A DNA stretch of 64,000 nucleotides from assembly GCA_026002835.1 (NCBI GenBank), contig BPGC01000001.1, positions 248,001-312,000 of the forward strand, given 5' to 3'. Made by a program: the position numbers and the translations under genes. The notes below the pieces were generated by a model that saw only the letters and a program-made list of their open reading frames with translations, ran no database searches and was not told the DNA's origin. The DNA comes from Candidatus Nitrosocaldaceae archaeon. GTDB lineage: Archaea > Thermoproteota > Nitrososphaeria > Nitrososphaerales > Nitrosocaldaceae. This document shows positions 24,840 through 33,044 of this stretch, piece by piece (position 1 is the stretch's first letter; each line of letters opens with the position of its first letter).

Positions 24840-25352
24840 TTAATTTTGCATATACGATTTTACAGCATTTATAAATGGTTCCCAATCTGGTTTCTCATAC
24901 TCGATTGGATCTGGCAATGGATACCTTATCCAGTTCTTGACTAGAGCAAAGTTAAGTGATTTCGCATGCTTCTTCTTCTCTTTAAATACAATCTTTAGTT
25001 CTGGTCCCCAACGCTTCTTCTCACTCTTTATCTCGATTATATTATCGAAAGGTATGTTAAGATTCTCCTCATAATCTAGATCTGTATTAAGATCCTCGAT
25101 TGTATAACTAGCCTTTCTTATAGTGCTAATCTCTCCTTTCTTAAATGCATCTTTCTGCTTATCAAGATCATCCTGCCATCTACTAGCCTTCATATCTGTC
25201 TTATATATAACTGCGATTCTTCTATTAGTTAAGCATAACATACACTCTCTATTCCTAGAGAAGAAACCACCACTATGAGATGCTACTGAGTATAGAGTTG
25301 ATATTATCTTTTCATCCTCTGCGATATTCTCCATACCATACTTTATCAACAA
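24840..25352 (-). CDS. Hypothetical protein, possible PH-like domain
   Basis: A 170-residue soluble protein. The N-terminal half reads like a GRAM/PH-type fold (ENIAEDEKIISTLYSV, RECMLCLTNRRIAVIYKT), followed by a charged insert and IPFDNIIEIKSEKKRWGPELKIVF, a second PH-like strand pair. It ends WEPFINAVKSYMQ, the final helix expected of such folds. No specific family recognised. It is divergent from the ArsA/GET3 gene across a 53-bp gap. Confidence 0.6.
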   Translation of the reverse strand: MLIKYGMENIAEDEKIISTLYSVASHSGGFFSRNRECMLCLTNRRIAVIYKTDMKASRWQDDLDKQKDAFKKGEISTIRKASYTIEDLNTDLDYEENLNIPFDNIIEIKSEKKRWGPELKIVFKEKKKHAKSLNFALVKNWIRYPLPDPIEYEKPDWEPFINAVKSYMQN

Positions 25353-25405
25353 GTCATATAATAATTTAGCAAAGGTATTAATATCGCTAGCGAAATAGAT
25401 ATAGC

Positions 25406-26578
25406 ATGCGGTTAATACTATACACAGGAAAAGGAGGAACTGGAAAGACTGTAACCTCTTGTGCTACAGCTCTAAAATGCTCTGAACTAGGCTACAAAAC
25501 ATTGCTATTATCAGTAGATCCAGCTCATACATTATCAGATGCTTTAGAACATCAAGTAGGTAATGAGTTAACTAGGATTACAAACAAACTTGATGTATTA
25601 CAGATAGATCCAGTCTTAGAGATGAGCAAGCATTATAAGCAATTGCTAGAGTATATGGCATCTGTATTCTCTTCAAAAGGTTTGGATGAGACATTAGCAT
25701 ATGAAGTTGCTATGCTTCCTGGTATGACTCAATTGTTTGCTATGCTTAAAGTAGAAGAGATCGAGCGTGATAAATCATATGATGTTATAATACTTGATAT
25801 GATGCCTTCTGGAGAAGCATTAAGATACTTGTACTTTCCTAAACTAGTAGGAAGTCTAAGTAAAAGAATTATGGGCTTAACTAGCCTAATAAGTGGAGTT
25901 GCTAGATTATTTGAACCGATAGCAAAGATACCAGCTCCATCATCTGGAGTATTAAAACTAGAGATGGAGTTGATAGACAAGTTAGAAAGATTGGCTAAGA
26001 TATTCCAAGATCAAGAGGTTACAAGCATAAGGTTATTAGCAAATCCAGATACATTTAGCATAGAGAATGCCAAACGAACTCTAATGTCTGCTAATCTATA
26101 TGGAATAAATGTTGATCTAGCAATAATAAACAAGATAATGCCTAAAGCTGATGATGAGTATTTCATGAAATGGGCAGAGTATCAAGAGCTAAAGTTTAAG
26201 GAAGCAGAAGCTAACTTTTACCCATTGCCAATTAAACGATTAAGATTATTTGAGAGCGAACTGAAAGGTATGGATATGCTGAAGAGATATGCTGAAGAAT
26301 TGTTCAAAGATGAAGATCCAGCAAAAGTATTCTATAAAGGAGGCATGTATAGATTTGAGACATATAATGGAACGTTGAACATGAAGGTTAGAGTACCATT
26401 TACATCTAAGGATGATTTAGAGATAGAGAGGATAGGAGATCAGTTAACAATAAAAGTAAAGAGTGAGATAGGTAAGATGGTAAATATAATACCATTACCA
26501 GCAGCGACTATGGGCATGAAATTATCTAAAGCAAAACTTGAGGATAATGAACTAAATATAATATTTGAGAAGCAATAG
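25406..26578 (+). CDS. ArsA/GET3-family ATPase with C-terminal Hsp20-like domain
   Basis: A 390-residue protein. It starts with the deviant Walker A YTGKGGTGKTVTSCATA, followed by the switch I LLLSVDPAHTLSDAL and the A-loop-like PLPIKRLRLFESELKG. The last 75 residues (YNGTLNMKVRVPFT to LEDNELNIIF) form the Hsp20-like extension known from some ArsA/GET3 homologues. GET3 proteins handle tail-anchored membrane proteins; no arsenic genes are nearby, so a membrane-protein targeting role is more likely than arsenite export. Confidence 0.9.
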   Translation: MRLILYTGKGGTGKTVTSCATALKCSELGYKTLLLSVDPAHTLSDALEHQVGNELTRITNKLDVLQIDPVLEMSKHYKQLLEYMASVFSSKGLDETLAYEVAMLPGMTQLFAMLKVEEIERDKSYDVIILDMMPSGEALRYLYFPKLVGSLSKRIMGLTSLISGVARLFEPIAKIPAPSSGVLKLEMELIDKLERLAKIFQDQEVTSIRLLANPDTFSIENAKRTLMSANLYGINVDLAIINKIMPKADDEYFMKWAEYQELKFKEAEANFYPLPIKRLRLFESELKGMDMLKRYAEELFKDEDPAKVFYKGGMYRFETYNGTLNMKVRVPFTSKDDLEIERIGDQLTIKVKSEIGKMVNIIPLPAATMGMKLSKAKLEDNELNIIFEKQ

Positions 26579-26773
26579 TTACTCTACACTAATCTTTTCT
26601 TTAACTGGCTTCATCTCTTCCTCTAACAATTTTATATATGTATCAATGGCTGCACCTATAGACTTGTTTGTTATACTAGCCATCTTAGCAGCTGTTAATG
26701 TTAGAGATAGTCCAGTGTTTATTGCAACTTTAGATAATATTCCTACTGTATCCAATATACTCTCTTTGCTCAT
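26579..26773 (-). CDS. Small helical hypothetical protein
   Basis: A 64-residue protein with no family recognised. The middle (VGILSKVAINTGLSLTLTAAKMASITNKSIGAAIDTYIKLL) is an amphipathic, small-residue-rich helix pair that might touch membranes; the tail is acidic and lysine-rich. Its end abuts the ArsA/GET3 stop. It is short, so it could be spurious, but composition looks protein-like. Confidence 0.45.
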   Translation of the reverse strand: MSKESILDTVGILSKVAINTGLSLTLTAAKMASITNKSIGAAIDTYIKLLEEEMKPVKEKISVE

Positions 26774-26827
26774 ATGCTATATTAGCAATAGATGCTGATA
26801 AATATTACTCTTATCATTATTAATAAT

Positions 26828-27208
26828 ATGTTCAATGCTAAAGAGGTTGAGTTCATAAAGAGGCATGAGTTATGTAGATTGGCTACTGCATATAATGATA
26901 AGCCTCATGTAGTTCCAGTATGCTATATATTTCATAATAATAGTTTTTACATAGCTACTGATTATAACACTAAAAAGTTTAGAAATATAAAGAGAAATAA
27001 GAATGTATGTTTGATAATAGATGAGTATAAGCCAAATAAGGCTATAATGGTTGAAGGTATAGCAGAGATAATAGAGCATGGTGAAGAATTTAAAACAATA
27101 TACAGAATATTTTACAATAGATTTGATTGGGTTAGAAGAGATCCTTGGGATGAATATGAGGCTCCATTTATAAAGATAAACCCCATAAAGAAGGTAAGTT
27201 GGTTATGA
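26828..27208 (+). CDS. Pyridoxamine 5'-phosphate oxidase-like (split-barrel flavin) protein
   Basis: About 126 residues from the ATG at 26828. The split-barrel pattern is clear: EFIKRHELCRLATAYNDKPHVVPVCYIFHNNSFYIATDYNTKKFRNIKRNKNVCLIID, where the CRLAT and PHVVPV segments line the flavin or F420 pocket. The N-terminal residues of the longer frame (from 26792) are hydrophobic and unlike the family, so they are excluded. It overlaps the MtrA-like gene by 4 bp (ATGA), suggesting a shared role. Confidence 0.8.
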   Translation: MFNAKEVEFIKRHELCRLATAYNDKPHVVPVCYIFHNNSFYIATDYNTKKFRNIKRNKNVCLIIDEYKPNKAIMVEGIAEIIEHGEEFKTIYRIFYNRFDWVRRDPWDEYEAPFIKINPIKKVSWL

Positions 27209-27675
27209 GGCTAAAAGATATAGCTGGAGAGGTTTGTAAGATATTACTGCCTATGAAATATGATCTGTTCTATGGCAAAGGAAGAGAGATAGCTGTATGC
27301 ACATTAGCAAGTATAGATCTTTTATTAGCAATCTCAAGATCCGATCTTATGGATAGGATAGCATTAGTTGCTAGGCTATTCTCAGAGAATAAGGGTATTG
27401 ATAAGATAATAGAATATTCTCATAATAATCCAGAATTAAAGTATATTATATTATCTGGTAAAGATGTAAAAGGACATCTTGCTGGAGATGCATTATTAGC
27501 ATTAAAGAAGTATGGAGTTGATGATAATAATAGGATAATAAATGCTAAAGGTAAAGAACCAATCCTTAGTATAGATAAATGTATTATAGATGAATTTAGG
27601 TATAAAGTAGAGATAATAAACCTTATCGGTGTTACAGATATAACAAAGATAAGAAATGTTATCAATACTTTATGA
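27205..27675 (+). CDS. MtrA-like protein (tetrahydromethanopterin S-methyltransferase subunit A family)
   Basis: About 156 residues. It matches the soluble cobamide-binding domain of MtrA: AVCTLASIDLLLAI, NKGIDKIIEYSHNNPELKYIILSGKDVKGHLAGDALLALKKYGVDDNNRIINAKG, and VEIINLIGVTDITKIRNVI at the end. The histidine in KGHLAG corresponds to the one that can bind cobalt in methanogen MtrA. No membrane anchor and no other mtr genes are visible, so this is a standalone relative. It is coupled to a flavin-type protein. Confidence 0.75.
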   Translation: MRLKDIAGEVCKILLPMKYDLFYGKGREIAVCTLASIDLLLAISRSDLMDRIALVARLFSENKGIDKIIEYSHNNPELKYIILSGKDVKGHLAGDALLALKKYGVDDNNRIINAKGKEPILSIDKCIIDEFRYKVEIINLIGVTDITKIRNVINTL

Positions 27676-28783
27676 GATTATGTCTATTCAATTCCTCTAA
27701 TACAAAGAGTTCAGCAGCAACCTCATCCATTGGTCTTACTATATCTCCGCTAAGATCAACAACCTCATTAGTCTTACCAGACCATATAGCAGCAAATGTT
27801 AGCATTGCATTAGAGTAAGCACTTATAACATCTCTAGGCATTGGGTATGGTTTTATACTCTTATCCCTATCAAACCTTTCCTTCCAGCCGTTATCTATAT
27901 ACCAATTTCTTAGAAATTGCTTGCTGAAGTCTTGATAATAACGTTCTTGCTTACTAACCTTCTTGATTATATCATTAATCTTTGCTTGATCAAGATTCCA
28001 TCTAGCAGTATAGAAATAGAAGAACCTTTCTATTAATGCAAAGTCTTTGATCTCGAATATGTATCTATCCTCTTCAGGATTGCCAAATGTATCTGCTATT
28101 GCTATATTGCCTTGTTCATCTACCAATATCTCATGCTTACCATCTATCCTTAGCAACTTTTTTCTCTCAGCATATTCATTAATAACATTTATACATCTAT
28201 TTATCAATTGTATAGATTCATTCCATTGTTCTTCTGTAAGTCTAGATCTATCCTTAGCATCTTCTTCTGTTAATGGTATGTCTCCTCTTTTATCATACTT
28301 TGTAGTATATGATAACTTTAGTTTAGGTATCTTCTCAAATGGTTTAGGCAATTCATCAAAACCATAATCTCTATAATCTTTAGTATTATTCATAAACGCT
28401 TTAAGTAATGATGATCTTGGATGTAGGTATAAATTAAATATTATCTCTAGATCAACCATTCTATTCTTACTTCCTATTGCTATCTTATGTTGTTCTAATG
28501 GTAATTCTCTACCAGGAACTCTAGCGATCTTTACTTTACACCTATCTTTTAAACCTTCAATAAAACATGTATCTATTCCATTTGCTTTTGCTATCTCAAA
28601 TGATTTATTTATAATAAATGACATTGCCAAGCCTTTAAATGGTATCTTGAATGGCCATTCTCCATAATTCTTATAATCAAATATAGAGAATGTATCTTTT
28701 GGTATAAAATAGCCTATACCCATCTTATCTTCAGTTGGTAATACTTCAATCTCGATATCTTTTGATGAGCCTTTTATTAACAT
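27662..28783 (-). CDS. purC: Phosphoribosylaminoimidazole-succinocarboxamide (SAICAR) synthase-like
   Basis: A 373-residue protein, longer than the usual 230-300. The recognisable PurC parts are FSIFDYKNYGEWPFKIPFKGLAMS near the N-terminus (substrate and ATP-binding), ELPKPFEKIPKLKLSYTTKYDKRGDIPLTEEDA in the middle and the metal-binding HEILVDEQGNIAIADTFGNPEEDRY. The extra length is mostly C-terminal (about 290-373). It would add aspartate to CAIR in purine synthesis. The next gene upstream is PRPP synthetase, divergent, which fits nucleotide metabolism. Confidence 0.7.
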   Translation of the reverse strand: MLIKGSSKDIEIEVLPTEDKMGIGYFIPKDTFSIFDYKNYGEWPFKIPFKGLAMSFIINKSFEIAKANGIDTCFIEGLKDRCKVKIARVPGRELPLEQHKIAIGSKNRMVDLEIIFNLYLHPRSSLLKAFMNNTKDYRDYGFDELPKPFEKIPKLKLSYTTKYDKRGDIPLTEEDAKDRSRLTEEQWNESIQLINRCINVINEYAERKKLLRIDGKHEILVDEQGNIAIADTFGNPEEDRYIFEIKDFALIERFFYFYTARWNLDQAKINDIIKKVSKQERYYQDFSKQFLRNWYIDNGWKERFDRDKSIKPYPMPRDVISAYSNAMLTFAAIWSGKTNEVVDLSGDIVRPMDEVAAELFVLEELNRHNLIKY

Positions 28784-28859
28784 AGATATGAATGAGAATC
28801 AACTCATATTTATATCCTAATAATAACAATGATATATAATGCTAAATTATGCTTCCTAG

Positions 28860-29732
28860 ATGAGCATTATAGTTGCTGGTCCAGCCTCTAAAGAGTTGGC
28901 ATATAATACTGCTAAATCAGCTAATATAGAATGTATAGATGCTATATCAAAAAGATTCCCAGATGGAGAGATAAAGATAACTATACCAGAAGCTGAAAAG
29001 TTAGAGAATGAAGAGGTTATAATAATACAATCAACTCATCCTCCAGTTAACGAGCATATAATGGAGTTATTATTTATGCTAGGAAAGGTTAGAGAGCATA
29101 CCTCAAAGATTACTCTAATAATTCCATATATGGCATATGCTAGACAAGATAGAGAATTCTTGAAAGGAGAGTCGGTTAGTATTAACCATTTAGCAGCATT
29201 GTTCGATACATTTAATGTAAGTAGAGTAATAACAGTTGATATTCATAGCAGATTGGCATTATCATACATAAAGAATAGCATTAATGTATCTGCAATACCA
29301 TTGTTAGCAGAAAAGTTCAAAGATATGGATAATGTTATAATAGTTTCACCAGATATAGGAGGAAGAGAAAGGGCTGAAGAATTTGCCAAATTAATTGGAA
29401 AAGATGTTATTGCATTGCCAAAACATAGAGATAGAAGTACTGGTGAGGTTAAGATAGATGAAGATGCTAGTATTTTAGAAAAGATAGATGGGAAAGATGT
29501 TATAATAATAGATGATATGATAAGTACTGGAGGGAGTATAATAAAGGCTAGCAATGCTATAAGAGATAGGTGTAATGATATCTATGTTACATGTACTCAT
29601 GCTTTATTATTAGATAACGCTTATGAAAAGATAATTGATGCTGGAGTAAAAGAGATTATAAGTACTAACACAATACCTAATAAGAGTGCTAAAATAGATG
29701 TATCGTCAATATTAAGAGATCTGATTTGTTAA
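28860..29732 (+). CDS. prs: Ribose-phosphate pyrophosphokinase (PRPP synthetase)
   Basis: A 290-residue protein with RFPDGEIKITIPE, IIPYMAYARQDREFLKGESVS (ATP-binding flexible loop), VDIHSRLALSY, SPDIGGRERAEEFAK and the PRPP-binding DDMISTGGSI. It makes PRPP for purine, pyrimidine, histidine and cofactor synthesis. Length suits the archaeal class III type. The end overlaps the next gene by 7 bp. A TATA-like GATATATAAT lies about 20-30 bp upstream. Confidence 0.95.
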   Translation: MSIIVAGPASKELAYNTAKSANIECIDAISKRFPDGEIKITIPEAEKLENEEVIIIQSTHPPVNEHIMELLFMLGKVREHTSKITLIIPYMAYARQDREFLKGESVSINHLAALFDTFNVSRVITVDIHSRLALSYIKNSINVSAIPLLAEKFKDMDNVIIVSPDIGGRERAEEFAKLIGKDVIALPKHRDRSTGEVKIDEDASILEKIDGKDVIIIDDMISTGGSIIKASNAIRDRCNDIYVTCTHALLLDNAYEKIIDAGVKEIISTNTIPNKSAKIDVSSILRDLIC

Positions 29733-30610
29733 CATATTATTTCATAACTAATAAAGAGAATATACAACTTGCTAGAGATGAAGCTATAGCATTAATAACA
29801 GCTTACAATCCTAATGCAGAGGTAATAAGCAAGGATAGGTTGTTAATAGTCAATAGTAATAAAGATTTAAAGCAAGTCTGGGATAGAGCTGCTATGCTTA
29901 GATATGCTGGAAGAAGTTATGATAAGGTTGATCTGAAAACATTCGCTTGTAAAGTAATAAATCTAACAGATAATAAACTAGATCAAAGGTATTACATTGA
30001 TAAGTTTGTAAAAGAGATGAATTTAAAGAATGCAAAGGTATCATTAAATAATCCAGATGTTGTATTTGGAATAATAATTGCTGATAAAGAGTATAGATGC
30101 ATACTTTTAAGGAAGAATAATAAAAAATTGTTAAAATTGCATAAGCACCCCGCAGAACTTGTAGATAAATTAGCTATATTAATGATAAATCTATCTGGCG
30201 TTATAGAAGATGAGATATTATTAGATCCATGCTGTGGTACTGGAACTATAATAATGTATGCTAGCTATATGGGTATTAATAGTATAGGATGTGATATATC
30301 TATGAAGATGTGTAATTATGCTAGAGATAATCTAGAGATAAATAATCTATCTGCTTCTATAATAAATTGTGACTCAACAAGATTGCCTATAAAGAGGGCA
30401 GATGTTATGGTTAGTAATTTACCGTATGGAAGAGCCTCATCAACATATAAGAGAGATAGTAAAGAGTTGATAAGAAGAATAATAGATGAATGTAATATGG
30501 CTAAAAGAGTTGTTATAATGTGTAAAGAAGGAGATGAACCAGAATATATCAAATCATATACAATTTATGTTCATAGTAATCTTAGGAGGAAGATAGTGAT
30601 ATGCAGATGA
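29726..30610 (+). CDS. tRNA (guanine10-N2)-methyltransferase-like (Trm-G10 family)
   Basis: A 294-residue protein starting at a TTG that overlaps the prs stop. The N-terminal half is a divergent THUMP-like region; the C-terminal half is a Rossmann methyltransferase with ILLDPCCGTGTIIMYA (SAM-binding) and the N-x-P-Y catalytic motif SNLPYGRASS. The order (THUMP then methylase with NLPYG) is that of archaeal Trm-G10 enzymes that dimethylate G10 of tRNA. Exact position specificity is inferred from the family. Confidence 0.8.
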   Translation: MLTYYFITNKENIQLARDEAIALITAYNPNAEVISKDRLLIVNSNKDLKQVWDRAAMLRYAGRSYDKVDLKTFACKVINLTDNKLDQRYYIDKFVKEMNLKNAKVSLNNPDVVFGIIIADKEYRCILLRKNNKKLLKLHKHPAELVDKLAILMINLSGVIEDEILLDPCCGTGTIIMYASYMGINSIGCDISMKMCNYARDNLEINNLSASIINCDSTRLPIKRADVMVSNLPYGRASSTYKRDSKELIRRIIDECNMAKRVVIMCKEGDEPEYIKSYTIYVHSNLRRKIVICR

Positions 30611-31512
30611 GGATATTCTTTTTAGGAACTTCCTCAGCTGTTCCAACAGCAAAGAGAGGTCTAAGTTCTATAGCAATAACTAGAGGAGATGAGGTATTGA
30701 TATTTGATACTGGTGAAGGGATGCAGAGAAATTTCCTTCAGAGTGGGATAGGAACAAACAAGAAGATGAGTATATTCATATCTCATATGCATAGTGATCA
30801 TGTTACTGGATTGTTAGGATTATTACAAACGTTATCATTATTTAGAAGAAGTAAAGAGGTCAGAATTTATGGACCTAATGAATTACTAGAGTTTGTAGCA
30901 GTTAATCAAAGATTACTAAACTTTAACATAACATATCCATTAAGGTTTAAAGAGGTTGAAGAAGGCATTGTGCATAAAAGCAAAGGATACAAGATTAAAG
31001 CAATATTAGCAGAGCATAATATAAAGGCATTCTCATATACATTAGAAGAGGATCCTAGACCAGGTATATTTTACCCAGATAAAGCTATAGCATTAGGAGT
31101 ACCAAAAGGCACTTTATGGCATAAATTGCAACATGGAGAGGCAGTTACTATTGATGATAAGATAATAAAACCTGAAGATGTTACTGGTCCAAAGAGAAAA
31201 GGAAGGAAGATAGGTATATCTGGAGATACTAGACCTAATGAAAGGTTAATAGAATTCTTCAAGGATGCAGATGTATTGATATTCGATTCAACATATGGTG
31301 ATGATCATGCTAAGAATGCTTTAGAGAATATGCATTCTACTGCTAGAGAGGCAGCATTTGTAGCTAATAAAGCTAATGTTAAACTGTTAGTATTAACACA
31401 TTTTAGTGCTAGATATGAGGATACAAGCGTATTAGTTGAAGAAGCTAAGAAGGTGCATGATAATGTAATAGCAGCAGAAGATATGCTTGTATTAGATGTG
31501 CCTTATAGTTAG
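30601..31512 (+). CDS. rnz: Ribonuclease Z (tRNA 3'-processing)
   Basis: A 303-residue metallo-beta-lactamase-fold nuclease. It starts MRIFFLGTSSAVPTAKRGLSSIAI, has the metal motif ISHMHSDHVTGLLGL, an exosite-like insert, GISGDTRPNERLIEF with the D/E ligand, and LTHFSARYED near the end, which are all RNase Z signatures. It cuts tRNA precursors after the discriminator base; the tRNA genes here lack encoded CCA, consistent with use together with the CCA-adding enzyme at 33044. It overlaps the methyltransferase by 10 bp. Confidence 0.95.
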   Translation: MQMRIFFLGTSSAVPTAKRGLSSIAITRGDEVLIFDTGEGMQRNFLQSGIGTNKKMSIFISHMHSDHVTGLLGLLQTLSLFRRSKEVRIYGPNELLEFVAVNQRLLNFNITYPLRFKEVEEGIVHKSKGYKIKAILAEHNIKAFSYTLEEDPRPGIFYPDKAIALGVPKGTLWHKLQHGEAVTIDDKIIKPEDVTGPKRKGRKIGISGDTRPNERLIEFFKDADVLIFDSTYGDDHAKNALENMHSTAREAAFVANKANVKLLVLTHFSARYEDTSVLVEEAKKVHDNVIAAEDMLVLDVPYS

Positions 31513-31892
31513 AATCTAGTTAGCCATTCTATCAAACCATCTATATCTTTGGCTTTAATCTCAACCTTGATTGGTCCTAATGGTGATTCTCTCTCATCTT
31601 CGCAGATAGCAATAATACCAGCATATGCTGCTTGTTTATTTACATAAAACCAAGTATGATCATCTATCAAATGTTCTAATAAAATTCTCTTTAGTACTCC
31701 TAATACTTCTCTTCTAATACATTGTTCACGAACAAGCATCAAACCTTGTTTGCCTTCTGAAGTTGCTATAACATTATTATCATCTATCTTTATATCTGGA
31801 TTGTTTATAACGTTCTTTATAGCATGAACTATCTTTTTAACATCCTCAGAAGGATTAACTTTAGCAGTTGCTATAATGCTTATATCATGCAT
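31509..31892 (-). CDS. UPF0201 family RNA-binding-like protein
   Basis: A 127-residue protein with the UPF0201 pattern: ATAKVNPSEDVKKIVHAIKNVI at the start and REVLGVLKRILLEHLIDDHTWFYVNKQAAYAG, then SPLGPIKVEIKAKDI near the end. The family is archaeal and proposed to bind RNA. It overlaps the UPF0200 kinase-like gene by 8 bp, the usual archaeal pairing, so the two likely work together in an unknown process. Confidence 0.85.
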   Translation of the reverse strand: MHDISIIATAKVNPSEDVKKIVHAIKNVINNPDIKIDDNNVIATSEGKQGLMLVREQCIRREVLGVLKRILLEHLIDDHTWFYVNKQAAYAGIIAICEDERESPLGPIKVEIKAKDIDGLIEWLTRF

Positions 31893-32439
31893 TCAATTCA
31901 CTCTTCCATCTCTCAATGATATCATATGCTTTCTTCTTAAGATCATCGATTGTACTATCATTCATTATTATTGCATCAGCGTATGATATAGCCTCTCCTA
32001 ATCCTACTGCTAGTTCTCTCTTATCTCTGGCATCAAACTCTTCAATACTCTTTGGAGCATCGCTTCTATTCCTCTTTCTAAGATACTCTAGTCTTTTATC
32101 TCTAGGAGCATGTATTGCTAATACTTTAACCCTTCCATGCTGCTTTAATATCTCAACCTCTTTCATATTCCTTAAACCATCGATTATTACATGTCTTTTA
32201 TCATCTTTGATCTCATCAACTACAAGATTTGCAACTGCTCCTAAGCCTTGCTTATCTCTAAGTTCTAGCATTATTCTACCAAGATTCTCATCTGTTGGTT
32301 CTAAACCTCGTCTCTCTGCTTCTCTCCTTATAACATCTCCCATACTTAGAACCTGAAAGCATGAATTTGTAAAAGATTTTGCAACTGTACTCTTACCAGC
32401 TCCTGGCATCCCAGTTAGGCATATTATTAACTTCATCAT
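31885..32439 (-). CDS. UPF0200 family nucleoside-kinase-like P-loop ATPase
   Basis: A 184-residue protein with Walker A LTGMPGAGKSTVAK and the pattern VLSMGDVIRREAERRGLEPTDENLGRIMLELR, IIDGLRNMKEVEILK and RDKRELAVGLGEAISYADAIIMND. It belongs to the adenylate-kinase/dephospho-CoA-kinase-like group UPF0200 of archaea; the substrate is not established. First gene of a two-gene unit with UPF0201. Confidence 0.85.
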   Translation of the reverse strand: MMKLIICLTGMPGAGKSTVAKSFTNSCFQVLSMGDVIRREAERRGLEPTDENLGRIMLELRDKQGLGAVANLVVDEIKDDKRHVIIDGLRNMKEVEILKQHGRVKVLAIHAPRDKRLEYLRKRNRSDAPKSIEEFDARDKRELAVGLGEAISYADAIIMNDSTIDDLKKKAYDIIERWKSELNA

Positions 32440-32510
32440 TCTTTAGAGACGTTATTCCTTTTATATACTCTTAGTAAACTATTAAATTACTACTAAAATA
32501 ATCTAATCTC

Positions 32511-33044
32511 ATGCGTGTGTTTATAGCTATGGATATAAAGAGTAATGCTATTAAAGATAATATAATCAAGAAACAGAAAGATATCTTAGCAAATATAAAT
32601 GCAAAGCCTACAAAAGCTGAGCAATTACATTTTACCTTGATGTTCTTAGGCGAGATAAGTGATGCAATGCTAGAATCAATTAAGGAGAAGTTAAATGAAA
32701 TAAAGTTCAAGCCTATAAATGTAAAATATAAAGGAGTCGGAGCATTTCCAAGTTCTAGATCTGCTAGAATAATATGGATAGGAGTTGATGAAGAGTCATC
32801 TAAAGAGTTAAAGAAGATAGCAAAGATAATAGAAGATAAATTATCATCGTTAGGCTTTACAACTGATAAAGAGTTTACACCTCATATAACTATACTTAGA
32901 GTAAAGAATAAGGTAAATTGTAATGATATAATTAGTGATGAGGAGTTTGGAGAAGAGATCCTAGATGAGATCAAAGTTAAGAAGAGTGAATTGAGACCAT
33001 CTGGTCCAGTATACTCAGATCTATTCACAATACATGCAAGTTGA
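32511..33044 (+). CDS. thpR: RNA 2',3'-cyclic phosphodiesterase (ThpR, 2H family)
   Basis: A 177-residue protein starting MRVFIAMDIKSNA with both HxT motifs of the 2H family: QLHFTLMFLGEI near residue 43 and PHITILRVK near residue 125. It opens 2',3'-cyclic phosphates on RNA, and in archaea is often beside the CCA-adding enzyme, as here. The stop overlaps the next start (TGATG). Confidence 0.93.
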   Translation: MRVFIAMDIKSNAIKDNIIKKQKDILANINAKPTKAEQLHFTLMFLGEISDAMLESIKEKLNEIKFKPINVKYKGVGAFPSSRSARIIWIGVDEESSKELKKIAKIIEDKLSSLGFTTDKEFTPHITILRVKNKVNCNDIISDEEFGEEILDEIKVKKSELRPSGPVYSDLFTIHAS

